From the NCBI RefSeq assembly GCF_003611275.1, contig NZ_CP020694.1:1364001-1428000 (forward strand): 64,000 nucleotides of DNA, in the 5' to 3' direction. Position numbers and translations under genes: made by a program. Origin of the DNA: Sulfitobacter sp. D7. GTDB lineage: Bacteria; Pseudomonadota; Alphaproteobacteria; Rhodobacterales; Rhodobacteraceae. The notes under the pieces were generated by a model, which was not told where the DNA came from, did not search any database, and worked only from the letters and a program-made list of their open reading frames with translations. Shown here in pieces: positions 18,667-27,518 of this stretch; position 1 is the stretch's first letter, and the number at the start of each line of letters is the position of its first letter.

Positions 18667-19017
18667 GGTGGTTCCTCCCTTGATGTTCGCATCTTGCCAC
18701 GGGGCGCAGATCTCACCCGGCTGCCGTGGCCTCCTCCTAAGCTGGATCATAGCGGCCCGTGAAAAGAAGTGAATAAGCAACTGGAATACAAGGGCTTGCC
18801 TGTAAAGGTTTTTCCCGATTGGCGTGGTATCTGTAAATTTTCCGATCTGTGCCGGGGAATGACGCGCTTTTTCAATGCCTTGGCAGTCAAACCCTGCCCA
18901 ACTGTCTTGCGGCTGTCGTATTTGCGCGGCATGACGGGGTTGGCAGGCCTGTCCCCTCGGGGTAGCCTGTGCGCCAATCCGCCCATCCAAGGGCGGCAAC
19001 AATGGGAGAGAGACATC
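18667..19017. promoter_or_regulatory. Divergent control region between acs and dctP
   Basis: 351 nt with no supportable gene. It must hold the acs promoter (minus) and dctP promoter (plus). The first 200 nt on the dctP side are visibly more AT-rich than the surroundings (AAAGGTTTTTCCCG, CTGTAAATTTTCCG). I could not assign a specific operator. Confidence 0.5.
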
Positions 19018-20034
19018 ATGAAAAACCTGCTGAGCTGTGCCGCCGCCTGTGCGCTGAGCGTTGCCTTTGTCGGCGAAGCTGCCGCGACCGAATGGAACGC
19101 CTCCGTCTGGGGCAAGCGCCGCGCCTTCACCGAGCATGTCGAAAAGATCGCCGAACTGGTGAGCGAAAAGACCAACGGCGAATTCACCATCAACGTCAGC
19201 TACGGCGGCCTGTCCAAGAACCGTGAGAACCTCGACGGTATCTCCATCGGTGCCTTCGAGATGGCCCAGTTCTGCGCCGGCTACCACGCCGACAAGAACC
19301 GCGCGATCACCGTGTTGGAACTGCCCTTCCTTGGCGTCAGCAACCTTGAAGAAGAAGTCGCGGTCAGCCGTGCGGTCTATGATCACCCCGCCGTTGCCAA
19401 AGAGATGGCGCAGTGGAACGCCAAGATGCTGATGACCTCGCCCATGCCGCAGTACAACCTTGTCGGCACCGGCGATCCGCGCACCACGTTGGAAGACTTT
19501 GACGGCATGCGCGTGCGCGCCACCGGCGGTCTGGGCAAAGCATTCGAAGCCGTGGGCGGTGTGCCGACATCCGTGACCTCTTCGGAAGCCTATAACGCGA
19601 TGGAATCCGGTGTTGTCGACACTGTGGCCTTCGCCCAGCACGCGCACCTCAGCTTTGGCACGATCAACAAAGCCGATTGGTGGACCGCAAACCTCAACCC
19701 CGGCACCGTGAACTGCCCCGTTGTGGTGAACATCGACGCCTATGAGGCGCTGAGCGACGCAGAGCGCGAAGCGCTTGATGGGTCCGTCGATGAGGCGCTG
19801 GATCACTACCTTGCCAACTACGGCGAACTGCTTGAGCGGTGGGATTCCGTTCTTGAAGAAAAGGGCGTCGAGAAGGTCGAATTCTCCCCCGAGGTGATCG
19901 CCGAGTTCAAAGCCAAAGCGGCTGATCCTGCGCGCGAAGCATGGATCAAAGACATGGAAGCCCAAGGCATTCCGGGTCAGGAACTCTATGACCTCGTGAT
20001 GGAAACGCTGGAAAAAGAACGCGCGTCGAACTAA
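19018..20034 (+). CDS. dctP: TRAP transporter substrate-binding protein (DctP family)
   Basis: 338 residues, periplasmic. The signal peptide is [19 protein letters not shown] with cleavage near EAAA-TEW. The mature protein has the DctP fold. [20 protein letters not shown] carries the near-invariant Arg that salt-bridges a carboxylate substrate, and [20 protein letters not shown] the second ligand loop, so the substrate is probably an organic acid of unknown identity. ATG 19018 follows GGGAGAGAG; the open frame upstream lies in the promoter region. The binding protein is separated from the membrane genes by a hairpin, which usually keeps dctP mRNA in excess. Confidence 0.92.
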   Translation: MKNLLSCAAACALSVAFVGEAAATEWNASVWGKRRAFTEHVEKIAELVSEKTNGEFTINVSYGGLSKNRENLDGISIGAFEMAQFCAGYHADKNRAITVLELPFLGVSNLEEEVAVSRAVYDHPAVAKEMAQWNAKMLMTSPMPQYNLVGTGDPRTTLEDFDGMRVRATGGLGKAFEAVGGVPTSVTSSEAYNAMESGVVDTVAFAQHAHLSFGTINKADWWTANLNPGTVNCPVVVNIDAYEALSDAEREALDGSVDEALDHYLANYGELLERWDSVLEEKGVEKVEFSPEVIAEFKAKAADPAREAWIKDMEAQGIPGQELYDLVMETLEKERASN

Positions 20035-20054
20035 GCCTTGCGCGCATGACTTAG

Positions 20055-20084
20055 AGGGCCGTGCGGCAAACCGCGCGGCCCTTT
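20055..20084 (+). terminator. Attenuator-type hairpin between dctP and dctQ
   Basis: AGGGCCGTGCGG-CAAA-CCGCGCGGCCCT (12-bp stem with one T-G pair) followed by TTCG. Only two T residues follow the stem, so partial read-through into dctQM is likely. Confidence 0.6.
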
Positions 20085-20129
20085 CGACTTTAATGACGTA
20101 ACAAACAGACTTTCTGAAAAGGAGAGCCG

Positions 20130-20759
20130 ATGGCCGGATCATCCGCCGTGCTGGAGGACAGCAGCCTCCTCAGCCGCCTCGACCGGGGCCTGCTGAAACT
20201 GGAGACCTTCTTTGCCCTGATCTCGGGGATTGCCGTTTTCATGTTGATGGTGCTGGCCGTTTGGTCCGTGGGGGGGCGCAAGTTCTTTTCCACGCCACTG
20301 GCGGGCTATGTCGACTGGATCGAAGCGGCCATGCCGTTCATCGCCATCATGGGCATCGCCTATACCCAACGTATGGGCGGGCATGTGCGCATGGACATTC
20401 TGATCGGCCAGCTTAAGGGCCGCGCACTTTGGGCTGCGGAACTGCTGTCAGTGGTGCTGATCCTGCTTTTGATGCTGGCGCTGACATGGGGCGCTTGGGC
20501 GCATTTCGACCGCAGCTTTGACATGGCCGCCCCGATGTGGAGCCGTGACAGTTCGATCGACATCGGCCTGCCAATCTGGCCCAGCAAACTGGTGGTGCCG
20601 GTTGCCTTTGCCGTGATCTCTCTGCGGCTTTGTCTGCAGATTTGGGGCTATGGCCGGGCCTTGGTGCTGGGGCTGGAACGCCCCGTGGCCGTGCCGCTGG
20701 TGCAATCGGCGGCAGAACAAGCAATGGCCGAGGCCGAACAACTGGATGGGCGTGACTGA
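20130..20759 (+). CDS. dctQ: TRAP transporter small permease (DctQ)
   Basis: 209 residues, inner membrane, four hydrophobic segments (about 27-49, 63-82, 97-120, 148-170). [20 protein letters not shown] and [16 protein letters not shown] are the DctQ-family signature. It partners DctM to form the sodium-driven TRAP permease. Its stop shares one base with the dctM start, so the two are coupled. The C-terminal tail ([16 protein letters not shown]) is acidic and cytoplasmic. Confidence 0.9.
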   Translation: MAGSSAVLEDSSLLSRLDRGLLKLETFFALISGIAVFMLMVLAVWSVGGRKFFSTPLAGYVDWIEAAMPFIAIMGIAYTQRMGGHVRMDILIGQLKGRALWAAELLSVVLILLLMLALTWGAWAHFDRSFDMAAPMWSRDSSIDIGLPIWPSKLVVPVAFAVISLRLCLQIWGYGRALVLGLERPVAVPLVQSAAEQAMAEAEQLDGRD

Positions 20760-22159
20760 TGGATCCTATTGAAATCGGCCTTTGGGTCTCGGGCGGCATG
20801 CTGCTTATGGTGGTGCTTGGCATGCGGGTGGCCTTTGCCGCCGCTATGGCCGGGCTTATCGGTCTTATCTGGATTTTCTGGGCCAAAAAGGGCATGGAAT
20901 GGGACCAGTTGGGCTGGGCGCTGACCGTGGCGATCAAGACCGCCGGGCAGGTGCCTCACTCGAAAGTCTCGAGCCAGACACTCTCGCTGATCCCGACCTT
21001 CATTCTGATTGGCTTTCTGGCCTATTACGCGGGTCTGACCAAAGCGATCTTTGAGGCCGCGAAACGCTGGTTCGCTTGGGTGCCGGGTGGTTTGGCGGTC
21101 TCGACCGTTTTTGCGACCGCAGGCTTTGCGGCTGTGTCGGGCGCGTCGGTGGCCACGGCTGCGGTTTTCGCGCGGATCGCCATCCCCGAGATGCTCAAGA
21201 TCGGCTATAACAAGCAATTCGCGGCGGGCGTCGTGGCGGCAGGGGGCACGCTGGCCTCGCTGATCCCGCCCTCGGCGATCTTGGTGATCTATGCGATCAT
21301 CGTTGAGCAGGACGTGGGCAAGCTGCTGCTCGCAGGCTTTATCCCCGGTGCTTTCTCGGCGGTGGTCTATGCCATCTTGATCATTGGCATCGCCATGATC
21401 TGGAAAAACGTCGGCCCGCCGGTGACCGGCTTCACATGGCGTGAACGCTTTGCCGCTTTGCCTGCCGCTCTGCCGATTGTCGCGGTGGTCGTGATCATCA
21501 TCTTCTTCGTCTACAACCCCTTTGGCGATGCCTGGGGAACCCCGACAGAAGGCGGCGCAGTTGGCGCGTTTATCGTCTTTTGCATGGCGGTCTTCCGTGG
21601 GATGCGTTTGGCGGAGTTGAAGGACGCACTGCTGGAGACGGCCAAGCTGACGGTGATGATCTTCACCATCATCTGGGGCGTGCTGATCTATGTGCGCTTC
21701 CTCGGTTTCGCCGATCTGCCGGGTGCCTTTGCCGATTGGATCTCCTCGCTCGAAACCTCTCCGATGATCATCCTGATCTGCATCCTGCTGGCCTATGCGG
21801 TATTGGGTATGTTCATGGACGCCATCGGCATGCTGCTTTTGACGCTGCCCGTGGTCTATCCGGCGGTCATGGCGCTCAACGGGGGCGAGTTCGTCTCTGC
21901 GGCTGACAGCGCCTTTGGCATGTCGGGGCCAATGTGCGCGATCTGGTTTGGCATTCTGGTGGTGAAAATGGCGGAGTTCTGTCTGATCACCCCGCCCATC
22001 GGCCTCAACTGCTTTGTGGTCGCGGGCGTACGCCCTGATCTCAGCGTGCAGGACGTGTTCCGCGGCGTGATGCCCTTCTTCATCGCCGACGCGGTGACCA
22101 TCGGCTTGCTTGTGGCCTTCCCGCAGATCGTGCTTTGGCTGCCGTCCCTCGCGGGCTAG
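20759..22159 (+). CDS. dctM: TRAP transporter large permease (DctM)
   Basis: 466 residues, inner membrane, about 11-12 helices, the transport subunit that uses a sodium gradient. SGASVATAAVFARIAIPEML and GGTLASLIPPSAILVIYAII are the conserved DctM hairpin motifs. The C-terminal VVKMAEFCLITPPIGLNCFV is the second hairpin. A larger than usual insertion lies at residues 45-65 (AIKTAGQVPHSKVSSQTLS). It is the last gene of the operon and converges with the AI-2E-family gene 6 nt away; no terminator is obvious. Confidence 0.92.
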   Translation: MDPIEIGLWVSGGMLLMVVLGMRVAFAAAMAGLIGLIWIFWAKKGMEWDQLGWALTVAIKTAGQVPHSKVSSQTLSLIPTFILIGFLAYYAGLTKAIFEAAKRWFAWVPGGLAVSTVFATAGFAAVSGASVATAAVFARIAIPEMLKIGYNKQFAAGVVAAGGTLASLIPPSAILVIYAIIVEQDVGKLLLAGFIPGAFSAVVYAILIIGIAMIWKNVGPPVTGFTWRERFAALPAALPIVAVVVIIIFFVYNPFGDAWGTPTEGGAVGAFIVFCMAVFRGMRLAELKDALLETAKLTVMIFTIIWGVLIYVRFLGFADLPGAFADWISSLETSPMIILICILLAYAVLGMFMDAIGMLLLTLPVVYPAVMALNGGEFVSAADSAFGMSGPMCAIWFGILVVKMAEFCLITPPIGLNCFVVAGVRPDLSVQDVFRGVMPFFIADAVTIGLLVAFPQIVLWLPSLAG

Positions 22160-22165
22160 GCAGCT

Positions 22166-23272
22166 TTAGCCACCGGGCTTTTCCGCGGCGGGTTCATCCG
22201 CCGCGGTTGCCGCCACATCGGGGGCGGATTTATCCAGAAAATGCCCGATCATGTTGAGCGCGGTGACATTCTCGCAAATCACCTTGAAGACCACGAGGAA
22301 GGGCACCGCCACGAGCGCGCCTGCAATCCCCCAAAGCCAGCCCCAAAAGACCACGGTGAGGAACACGGCAACGGTGTTCAACTCCAACCGACGCCCCACA
22401 AGGTAGGGCGTGATGAACTGCCCCTCGATCCCGGTGAGGATCTGATAGCCGATGGGGGCAAGGATCGCATAGCCGACGCTGTCGAATGTGGCGATGGCAT
22501 AGGCCCCCACCAGCACCGCGCCGATCACCCCGCCGATATAGGGCAGGAAGTTCAGCAAGAACGCCGCCAAGCCCCAGACATAAGGAACGGGCAGCCCAAG
22601 CGCGAAAAGGTAAAGCCCAACAGAGACGCCAAGCCCCGCGTTGATGATGGTGATGGTCAGCAGGTAGCGCGACACGCGGCGCTCAACGTCATAGACCGCC
22701 TTTAGCGCGCGCTTCTTGCCGGTGAAGGTCTGGAAGGACTGAACCAGCTTGAGGTAAAACAGATCGCCCGAGGCCAGCAGGAACAGCGCCAGCACAAGGG
22801 CGACGGCCACCGTGCCGCCAATCCGCGCGCCGGTGTTCATGGCATTGTCGAGCAGGCCCGGCTGTTTGACCACCACCTCTTCGGGTTTGCTGGCGCCGTT
22901 ATCTGCGCCGATCTTTTCGACCTGTTCCGTGGCAGAGCGGACATCCTCTACCGTCTTCATCCAGCCTTGCAGCTTGCGCTGTATCTCATTGCCCATTGAG
23001 GGGATTTCATCCGACCACGTGGCCACGGTGCCCGCCGACAGCCCGGCCAGCACAAAGATGATCAGCCCGACAAAGCCAATCAGCAGCACAGCCCCCAGCG
23101 GAGGCGAGATGCCGAATTTTTCAAAGGAGCGGATCAGCGGGCTGAGCGTGAGCGCGAGGAGGAAACCAAGCAGGATCGGCAGCAGCAAATCCTTGGCGAA
23201 ATAGGCAGTCACGAAGAGGGCGATCAGTACCAGCACTTCCAACAGCCGTCTGATCGCGGCGATATCGTTCAA
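22166..23272 (-). CDS. AI-2E/PerM-family transporter
   Basis: 368 residues, inner membrane, about eight helices, with a cytoplasmic or periplasmic stretch at residues 85-145. PYVWGLAAFLLNFLPYIGGV is the most conserved family motif, followed by VGRRLELNTVAVFLTVVFWG. Members include AI-2 exporters, sodium/proton antiporters and uncharacterised permeases, so the substrate is not assigned. The start is a TTG at 23272 with GGGGGGAATACA upstream; no ATG nearby gives a full first helix. The C-terminal tail is Ala/Glu-rich. Confidence 0.85.
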   Translation of the reverse strand: MNDIAAIRRLLEVLVLIALFVTAYFAKDLLLPILLGFLLALTLSPLIRSFEKFGISPPLGAVLLIGFVGLIIFVLAGLSAGTVATWSDEIPSMGNEIQRKLQGWMKTVEDVRSATEQVEKIGADNGASKPEEVVVKQPGLLDNAMNTGARIGGTVAVALVLALFLLASGDLFYLKLVQSFQTFTGKKRALKAVYDVERRVSRYLLTITIINAGLGVSVGLYLFALGLPVPYVWGLAAFLLNFLPYIGGVIGAVLVGAYAIATFDSVGYAILAPIGYQILTGIEGQFITPYLVGRRLELNTVAVFLTVVFWGWLWGIAGALVAVPFLVVFKVICENVTALNMIGHFLDKSAPDVAATAADEPAAEKPGG

Positions 23273-23367
23273 TGTATTCCCCCCAACATGCCCTGCGCAG
23301 ATGCTACGAAGCCAACGCGGGACGGGGGGAAAAGTTCATTCACGCTGGGCACTTGATGCCGTTATTT

Positions 23368-25968
23368 CTATGGGCCCACCGTTTGCAGCCGCAAAGCCTG
23401 TCCGCCAAGGGCACGAAAGGCGCGTTGGCGGCAGGTCAGAACGATGATCTGCATATCGCTGGCCTGCCGGTGCAACGCGTCGAACATCCGCTCGATCCGG
23501 TCGTCATCGGTAAAGACCAGCGCGTCGTCCAAGATCACCGGCGCGATGCGTCCCGCACGGGCCAGCATCCGCGCAAAGGCCAGCCGTACCAAAAGCGCCA
23601 CCTGTTCCTGGGTGCCGCCTGAAAGGACATCGATCGGCTCTTCGCGACCTTCGCGGATCAGCGCGTGCGGCAGCAGCGATTCCTCGCCCCATGTCAGCTC
23701 AGCATCGGGCCAAAGGAGCTGCAGCAGCGGTTTGAGTTCTTTGACGATGGGGGTGAAGTACCGCTCTCGCGCCTCGTTCCGCGCGTCTTGCAAAGCGCCT
23801 TCCAGCCGGATGAGCACCGCAACCTCATGGGCGATCCGCGCGAGGGTCTCTTCGGCGGCTTGCAATTGGTCTTCGGTCTCGGCGAGCCGTTCCTCCACCG
23901 CGTCGCCAGAGGCGCGGGTGATGCGTTCGCTGAGCCGGGCCAGCAGGGGACGCAGGCGGGCGACTTCCTCTCGGGCTTGCGCCTCAACCGATTCCGCGCG
24001 GGTGAGGGCGGCCCGAAGGCTGGCCGCATCTGGCGCGTCTTTGGCCTTTTCGGCGTGGGACAGGCGTGCGGCCTCCAGCGCGGCGGCGGTGCTGGCGGCT
24101 TGGGTGGCAAGCGCGTCTTCCGTGACATCGCCCAGCTTGGCCTGCTGCGCCTCGGCGCGCTGCAACCGGTCACTGAGCGAGGCAAGCTGTGCGTCTTTGA
24201 CCGCGGCATCGGCCTTGGCATCGGCCAGCGCCTCGGCTGCCGTCTCCCGCGCGATCCGGCACGTCTCATGCCCGGCCTGCGCTGTTTCGAGGGCGTCTTC
24301 GGCGCGCGCAAGATCAGGTGCGTCGGAAACCTCCTCCGAGGCCGGAATGGCGGCGAGGGCTTGGTGCAGCGCGTCGATCCCCTCAGGGGCGAGGCTGTTG
24401 AGAACGGCCTTGGCCTCTCCCTGACGCGCGGCGGCCTCCACACGGGCCGCGGCGGCGGCGCAGGCCCCGGCCAGATCAGCCGCGCCAATCTGGTCGAGCG
24501 CGGCTTGCAGGCTGGCGGCGGCGGTTTCGACTGTGCCGTCCTCTGCGCCCTCCGCGCCGGGGTGGACTTCCAAACTGCCGATACCGTCGATCCGCAGGGT
24601 GGTGCTGCGCGGAAGCGGCAGGGGGGTGCCCTCCACCAACGGCCCGCTGTCGCTGTGGATGCTGCCCGATTGGCCGGGGGCGTAGCGGACAATCACTTGG
24701 GGGGCTGCGGCATCGCGGGCGGCGCGGCTGGCGGAGAGTTCGGCAGAGAGGGTTTCTAGCCGTTGCATCGTGGCGGCGTCCGGGCCGGATTGGGCGGCGG
24801 CACCGGCGGTCTCCATCCGGCGGCGGGCCTCTTCGGCCTCTTTGATGCGATCCTCAAGCGCGCGGCGACGGTCAGCGCCGTCCCGCGCGGCGCGCGCCCG
24901 CAAGGCGTGGCGGTGGTGGTCCTCGGCGGTTTTGAGGGCGGCGCGGGCATCTGTCGCGGCGGCCTCTGCGGTGTCAAGCGTCCCGCGGCGTTCAGATAGG
25001 GTGCTGTGGGCGGTCTCTGCCGCTTTGCGGGCTGTGGTTTCGGCGGCGCGGGCGGCCTTTTGCTCGACCTCTCCGGCGCGGTAGCTGTCGAGCCGCGATG
25101 TGGCGCTTTCAGCCGTGAGACGCGCGAGGTCCACGGCCCGGTCAAGGGTTTCCAGTTCTTCCGCGTGGCGGGTGGCGGCGTCATGGGCGGTGCGGGCGGC
25201 CTCAAGCTTTTGGCGGCGTTCTTCGACCAGCTCGGGCGCTTCGAGGTCGGCCAAGGCCCGCCGTGCCCGCTGACGCTCGGCCAAGGCATCCTGCAACTCT
25301 CGCGCGGTCGCGGTCAGTTGGTCGCGCGTGGCCTGTAGCGCCTCCACTTGATCTTGGGCCTCTTTCCACGCTCCGCCGGTGCGCGGGCGTCCGGTGCCGG
25401 TGGCATACTGGGCAAGCTCGTCGCGGCATTGTGCCAGCGCCTTGTCCATGCGCCGCCCGCCGGTCATCGCTTCGACCTCGGCCCCGACCGAGGTCATCAG
25501 ATCGCGCCGCGCCTCCAGCGCCAGTTTCTCCTCTTTGGTCGAGCCACCGGTCAGCGCGGTCATGCCCTGCCGGACCCAGATCAGCCCCGACGGCCCGCCC
25601 GCATCCCCGCCCAAAAGCTGCGCGATCCATGCCTCGGCCTCATCCGCCTGTGCGATCAGCCTGCCATCGCGGTGCACGGTGGCAAGGGGCTTTTGGAACC
25701 ACCGCTTGTGAACGGCAAAGCGCCCCTCGTCGGTTTCGACCTCGATGGTCACCTCCGGCGCACCGCCCGCATGGGGGCGCAGGGCGGCGACCTCTTTGTC
25801 GCGAGAGCCGAAGGGTTTGAAGAACAGCGCCTGTATCGCGTCGAAAAGCGTGGATTTGCCGTGCTCGTTCGGCTCGCTCAAGACATTGATCCCGTCGCCT
25901 ATTCCGGTCACTTGCGCGGGATCGGTGAAGCGGCGGACGTTGTTGAGGGTGATGGCGCGGATTTTCAT
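23368..25968 (-). CDS. SbcC/YhaN-like AAA family ATPase
   Basis: 866 residues, cytoplasmic, an SMC/Rad50-like architecture. The N-terminal half-ATPase carries the Walker A GEPNEHGKSTLF equivalent (SEPNEHGKSTLF, residues about 31-42). Two long Ala/Glu/Arg-rich coiled coils (about 190-390 and 520-720) flank a short central segment (QVIVRYAPGQSGSIHSD). The C-terminal half carries signature DVLSGGTQEQVALLVRLAFA and Walker B PVILDDALVFTDDDRI. It is shorter than canonical SbcC (about 1000 or more residues) and lacks an evident CxxC zinc hook, so it fits the YhaN class. The start overlaps the phosphoesterase stop by four bases (ATGA). Likely a DNA-end processing complex. Confidence 0.87.
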   Translation of the reverse strand: MKIRAITLNNVRRFTDPAQVTGIGDGINVLSEPNEHGKSTLFDAIQALFFKPFGSRDKEVAALRPHAGGAPEVTIEVETDEGRFAVHKRWFQKPLATVHRDGRLIAQADEAEAWIAQLLGGDAGGPSGLIWVRQGMTALTGGSTKEEKLALEARRDLMTSVGAEVEAMTGGRRMDKALAQCRDELAQYATGTGRPRTGGAWKEAQDQVEALQATRDQLTATARELQDALAERQRARRALADLEAPELVEERRQKLEAARTAHDAATRHAEELETLDRAVDLARLTAESATSRLDSYRAGEVEQKAARAAETTARKAAETAHSTLSERRGTLDTAEAAATDARAALKTAEDHHRHALRARAARDGADRRRALEDRIKEAEEARRRMETAGAAAQSGPDAATMQRLETLSAELSASRAARDAAAPQVIVRYAPGQSGSIHSDSGPLVEGTPLPLPRSTTLRIDGIGSLEVHPGAEGAEDGTVETAAASLQAALDQIGAADLAGACAAAAARVEAAARQGEAKAVLNSLAPEGIDALHQALAAIPASEEVSDAPDLARAEDALETAQAGHETCRIARETAAEALADAKADAAVKDAQLASLSDRLQRAEAQQAKLGDVTEDALATQAASTAAALEAARLSHAEKAKDAPDAASLRAALTRAESVEAQAREEVARLRPLLARLSERITRASGDAVEERLAETEDQLQAAEETLARIAHEVAVLIRLEGALQDARNEARERYFTPIVKELKPLLQLLWPDAELTWGEESLLPHALIREGREEPIDVLSGGTQEQVALLVRLAFARMLARAGRIAPVILDDALVFTDDDRIERMFDALHRQASDMQIIVLTCRQRAFRALGGQALRLQTVGP

Positions 25969-27095
25969 GCTTTCGCCCCCTGCACATAGGCATGAAGCCG
26001 GGCGAGGGCATCGGCGGCCACATCACGCTCGGACTGGGGCAGGGTGTCGGATTGCGCCTCGTTCACCAAGGTATCCGCCGCCATGCGCAGGGCACCGCCG
26101 CGATCGATCTCATCAAGGTCTGCGGCCTCATATTGCGTACCCAAACCTTCGGTCACCAGTTCGAAATGCGCGAAATCGGGGGCGCAGGCCTGGGCCGCGC
26201 GGGCTAGCGCTGCGCGATCGGGAAGGCCCGCCCAGCCCCCTGCTTTGACGCGCAGCAGGTGATCCCGGCGGCCCGCAGCGGGCAGCAGGGCCTGCAATGC
26301 CGCCGCCGCGTCTTGGCGGGGATGAAGCGTAAGCTCGGCCTCGGACCATAGGAAACTGCCGGTTTCGATCTCATTCACCTTGGGGGCAGCGCCGGGGCCT
26401 GCAACCTCAACCGCAAGGCAGACGCCCCGTCGCCCGTGTTTGAAACGATCCTGCTCCGGCGTGCCGCAGTATTGGACCCGGTCTGAAACGGCCATCCGCC
26501 CGTGCCAATCGCCAAGGGCGAGGTAGTCCAACCCCGCGCGCTGGTCCCGGTCAGGCGCAATCGCCTCTCCGCTGTCGGTGAAATCGGTGACGCCGCCGTG
26601 GGCGAGGCCGATGCGCAGATGCCCCTCGGGGCTTTGCATCTTGTCCAAAGGGGCGCTCGGATCGCTGGCGCCCGCGCGAAAGGCCACGGGGCAGGGCAAC
26701 AGGCTGGCATCCGTGCTGATCTCAACCGGGGCAGCATCCAAGAGAGCGCGCAGATTGGCAGGGGCATCGCGGTGGATCACTTCCCACAGGGGTTCGGCAT
26801 CGCGCAGATTGTCGTGGTTGCCGGGCAGGATCCACCATGTCACCTCTGCCGCCTCGCCCATGGCGGTCAAGGCCTGCCGCAGCACAGCGGCCGAAGGTGT
26901 CGCAGTGTCGAATGTATCGCCCGCCAAGAGCACATGCGCCGCCCCGTGATCCCGCGCGGCTTGGGCCAGTTTAGCGATGGCCCCATGCCGCGCTTCCATC
27001 AGACGCCCCCGGATGTTGCCATCCGCCGCTTGCGGGATATTGGCGAACTTGCGCCCGATGTGCAGGTCAGACGCGTGGATGAAGCGGAATGTCAT
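25965..27095 (-). CDS. SbcD/YhaO-like metallophosphoesterase (DNA repair exonuclease family)
   Basis: 376 residues, cytoplasmic. Calcineurin-type motifs in order: RFIHASDLHIGR (Asp, His), LLAGDTFD, ILPGNHDN (the GNHD motif), GLAHGG and LALGDWHGR. These bind the two Mn ions of Mre11/SbcD nucleases. The C-terminal region is probably the capping and partner-binding part. ATG 27095 starts directly at the first beta strand; the open frame upstream is Pro-rich and has no family homology that I recognise. Four-base overlap with the ATPase gene implies a coupled two-subunit nuclease. Confidence 0.88.
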   Translation of the reverse strand: MTFRFIHASDLHIGRKFANIPQAADGNIRGRLMEARHGAIAKLAQAARDHGAAHVLLAGDTFDTATPSAAVLRQALTAMGEAAEVTWWILPGNHDNLRDAEPLWEVIHRDAPANLRALLDAAPVEISTDASLLPCPVAFRAGASDPSAPLDKMQSPEGHLRIGLAHGGVTDFTDSGEAIAPDRDQRAGLDYLALGDWHGRMAVSDRVQYCGTPEQDRFKHGRRGVCLAVEVAGPGAAPKVNEIETGSFLWSEAELTLHPRQDAAAALQALLPAAGRRDHLLRVKAGGWAGLPDRAALARAAQACAPDFAHFELVTEGLGTQYEAADLDEIDRGGALRMAADTLVNEAQSDTLPQSERDVAADALARLHAYVQGAKA

Positions 27096-27518
27096 GCGGT
27101 GGTCCTGAATAGCTTTGGGAAAGGGGCGCGCGGGCGGAAATGAGAAAAAGGGCGATGGCTGATCGGCTGCGCGGCCCGTGGGGCATGGTAGGCGCAGCGG
27201 CTCCATTCATCGCAAACTCAGCGCAGAGTGCAAGACGTTGCAAAATCTGCGCGAGGTTCTGGTTCCGCAGGGATTGCGGGCTACATATGCGTGACGCGCG
27301 GTTGAGACGCAGCGGCGCCGCCGCCCAGACCTAAAAATTCCGAGATACGATGAAATCTAGAGCAGCCTCCGAAAACCTCCCTGCCGTAGCGGGCCAAGCC
27401 AGGGCAGCCGCGAGACACGGCGCTGCAACCGTCCTTGCCTGACACCTCAAATCAAGATTGAATGCGCGGCTGAGACTGCTGACCCGCACGTTCCAATAGA
27501 TAAGAAGATCAACACACG
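27096..27518. other. Intergenic region between the nuclease operon and the hybrid kinase
   Basis: 423 nt between divergent genes. No coding or RNA gene can be supported; short open frames lack ribosome sites. It should hold both promoters. A direct motif could not be assigned. GGAAC does not occur at a useful position. Confidence 0.5.
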
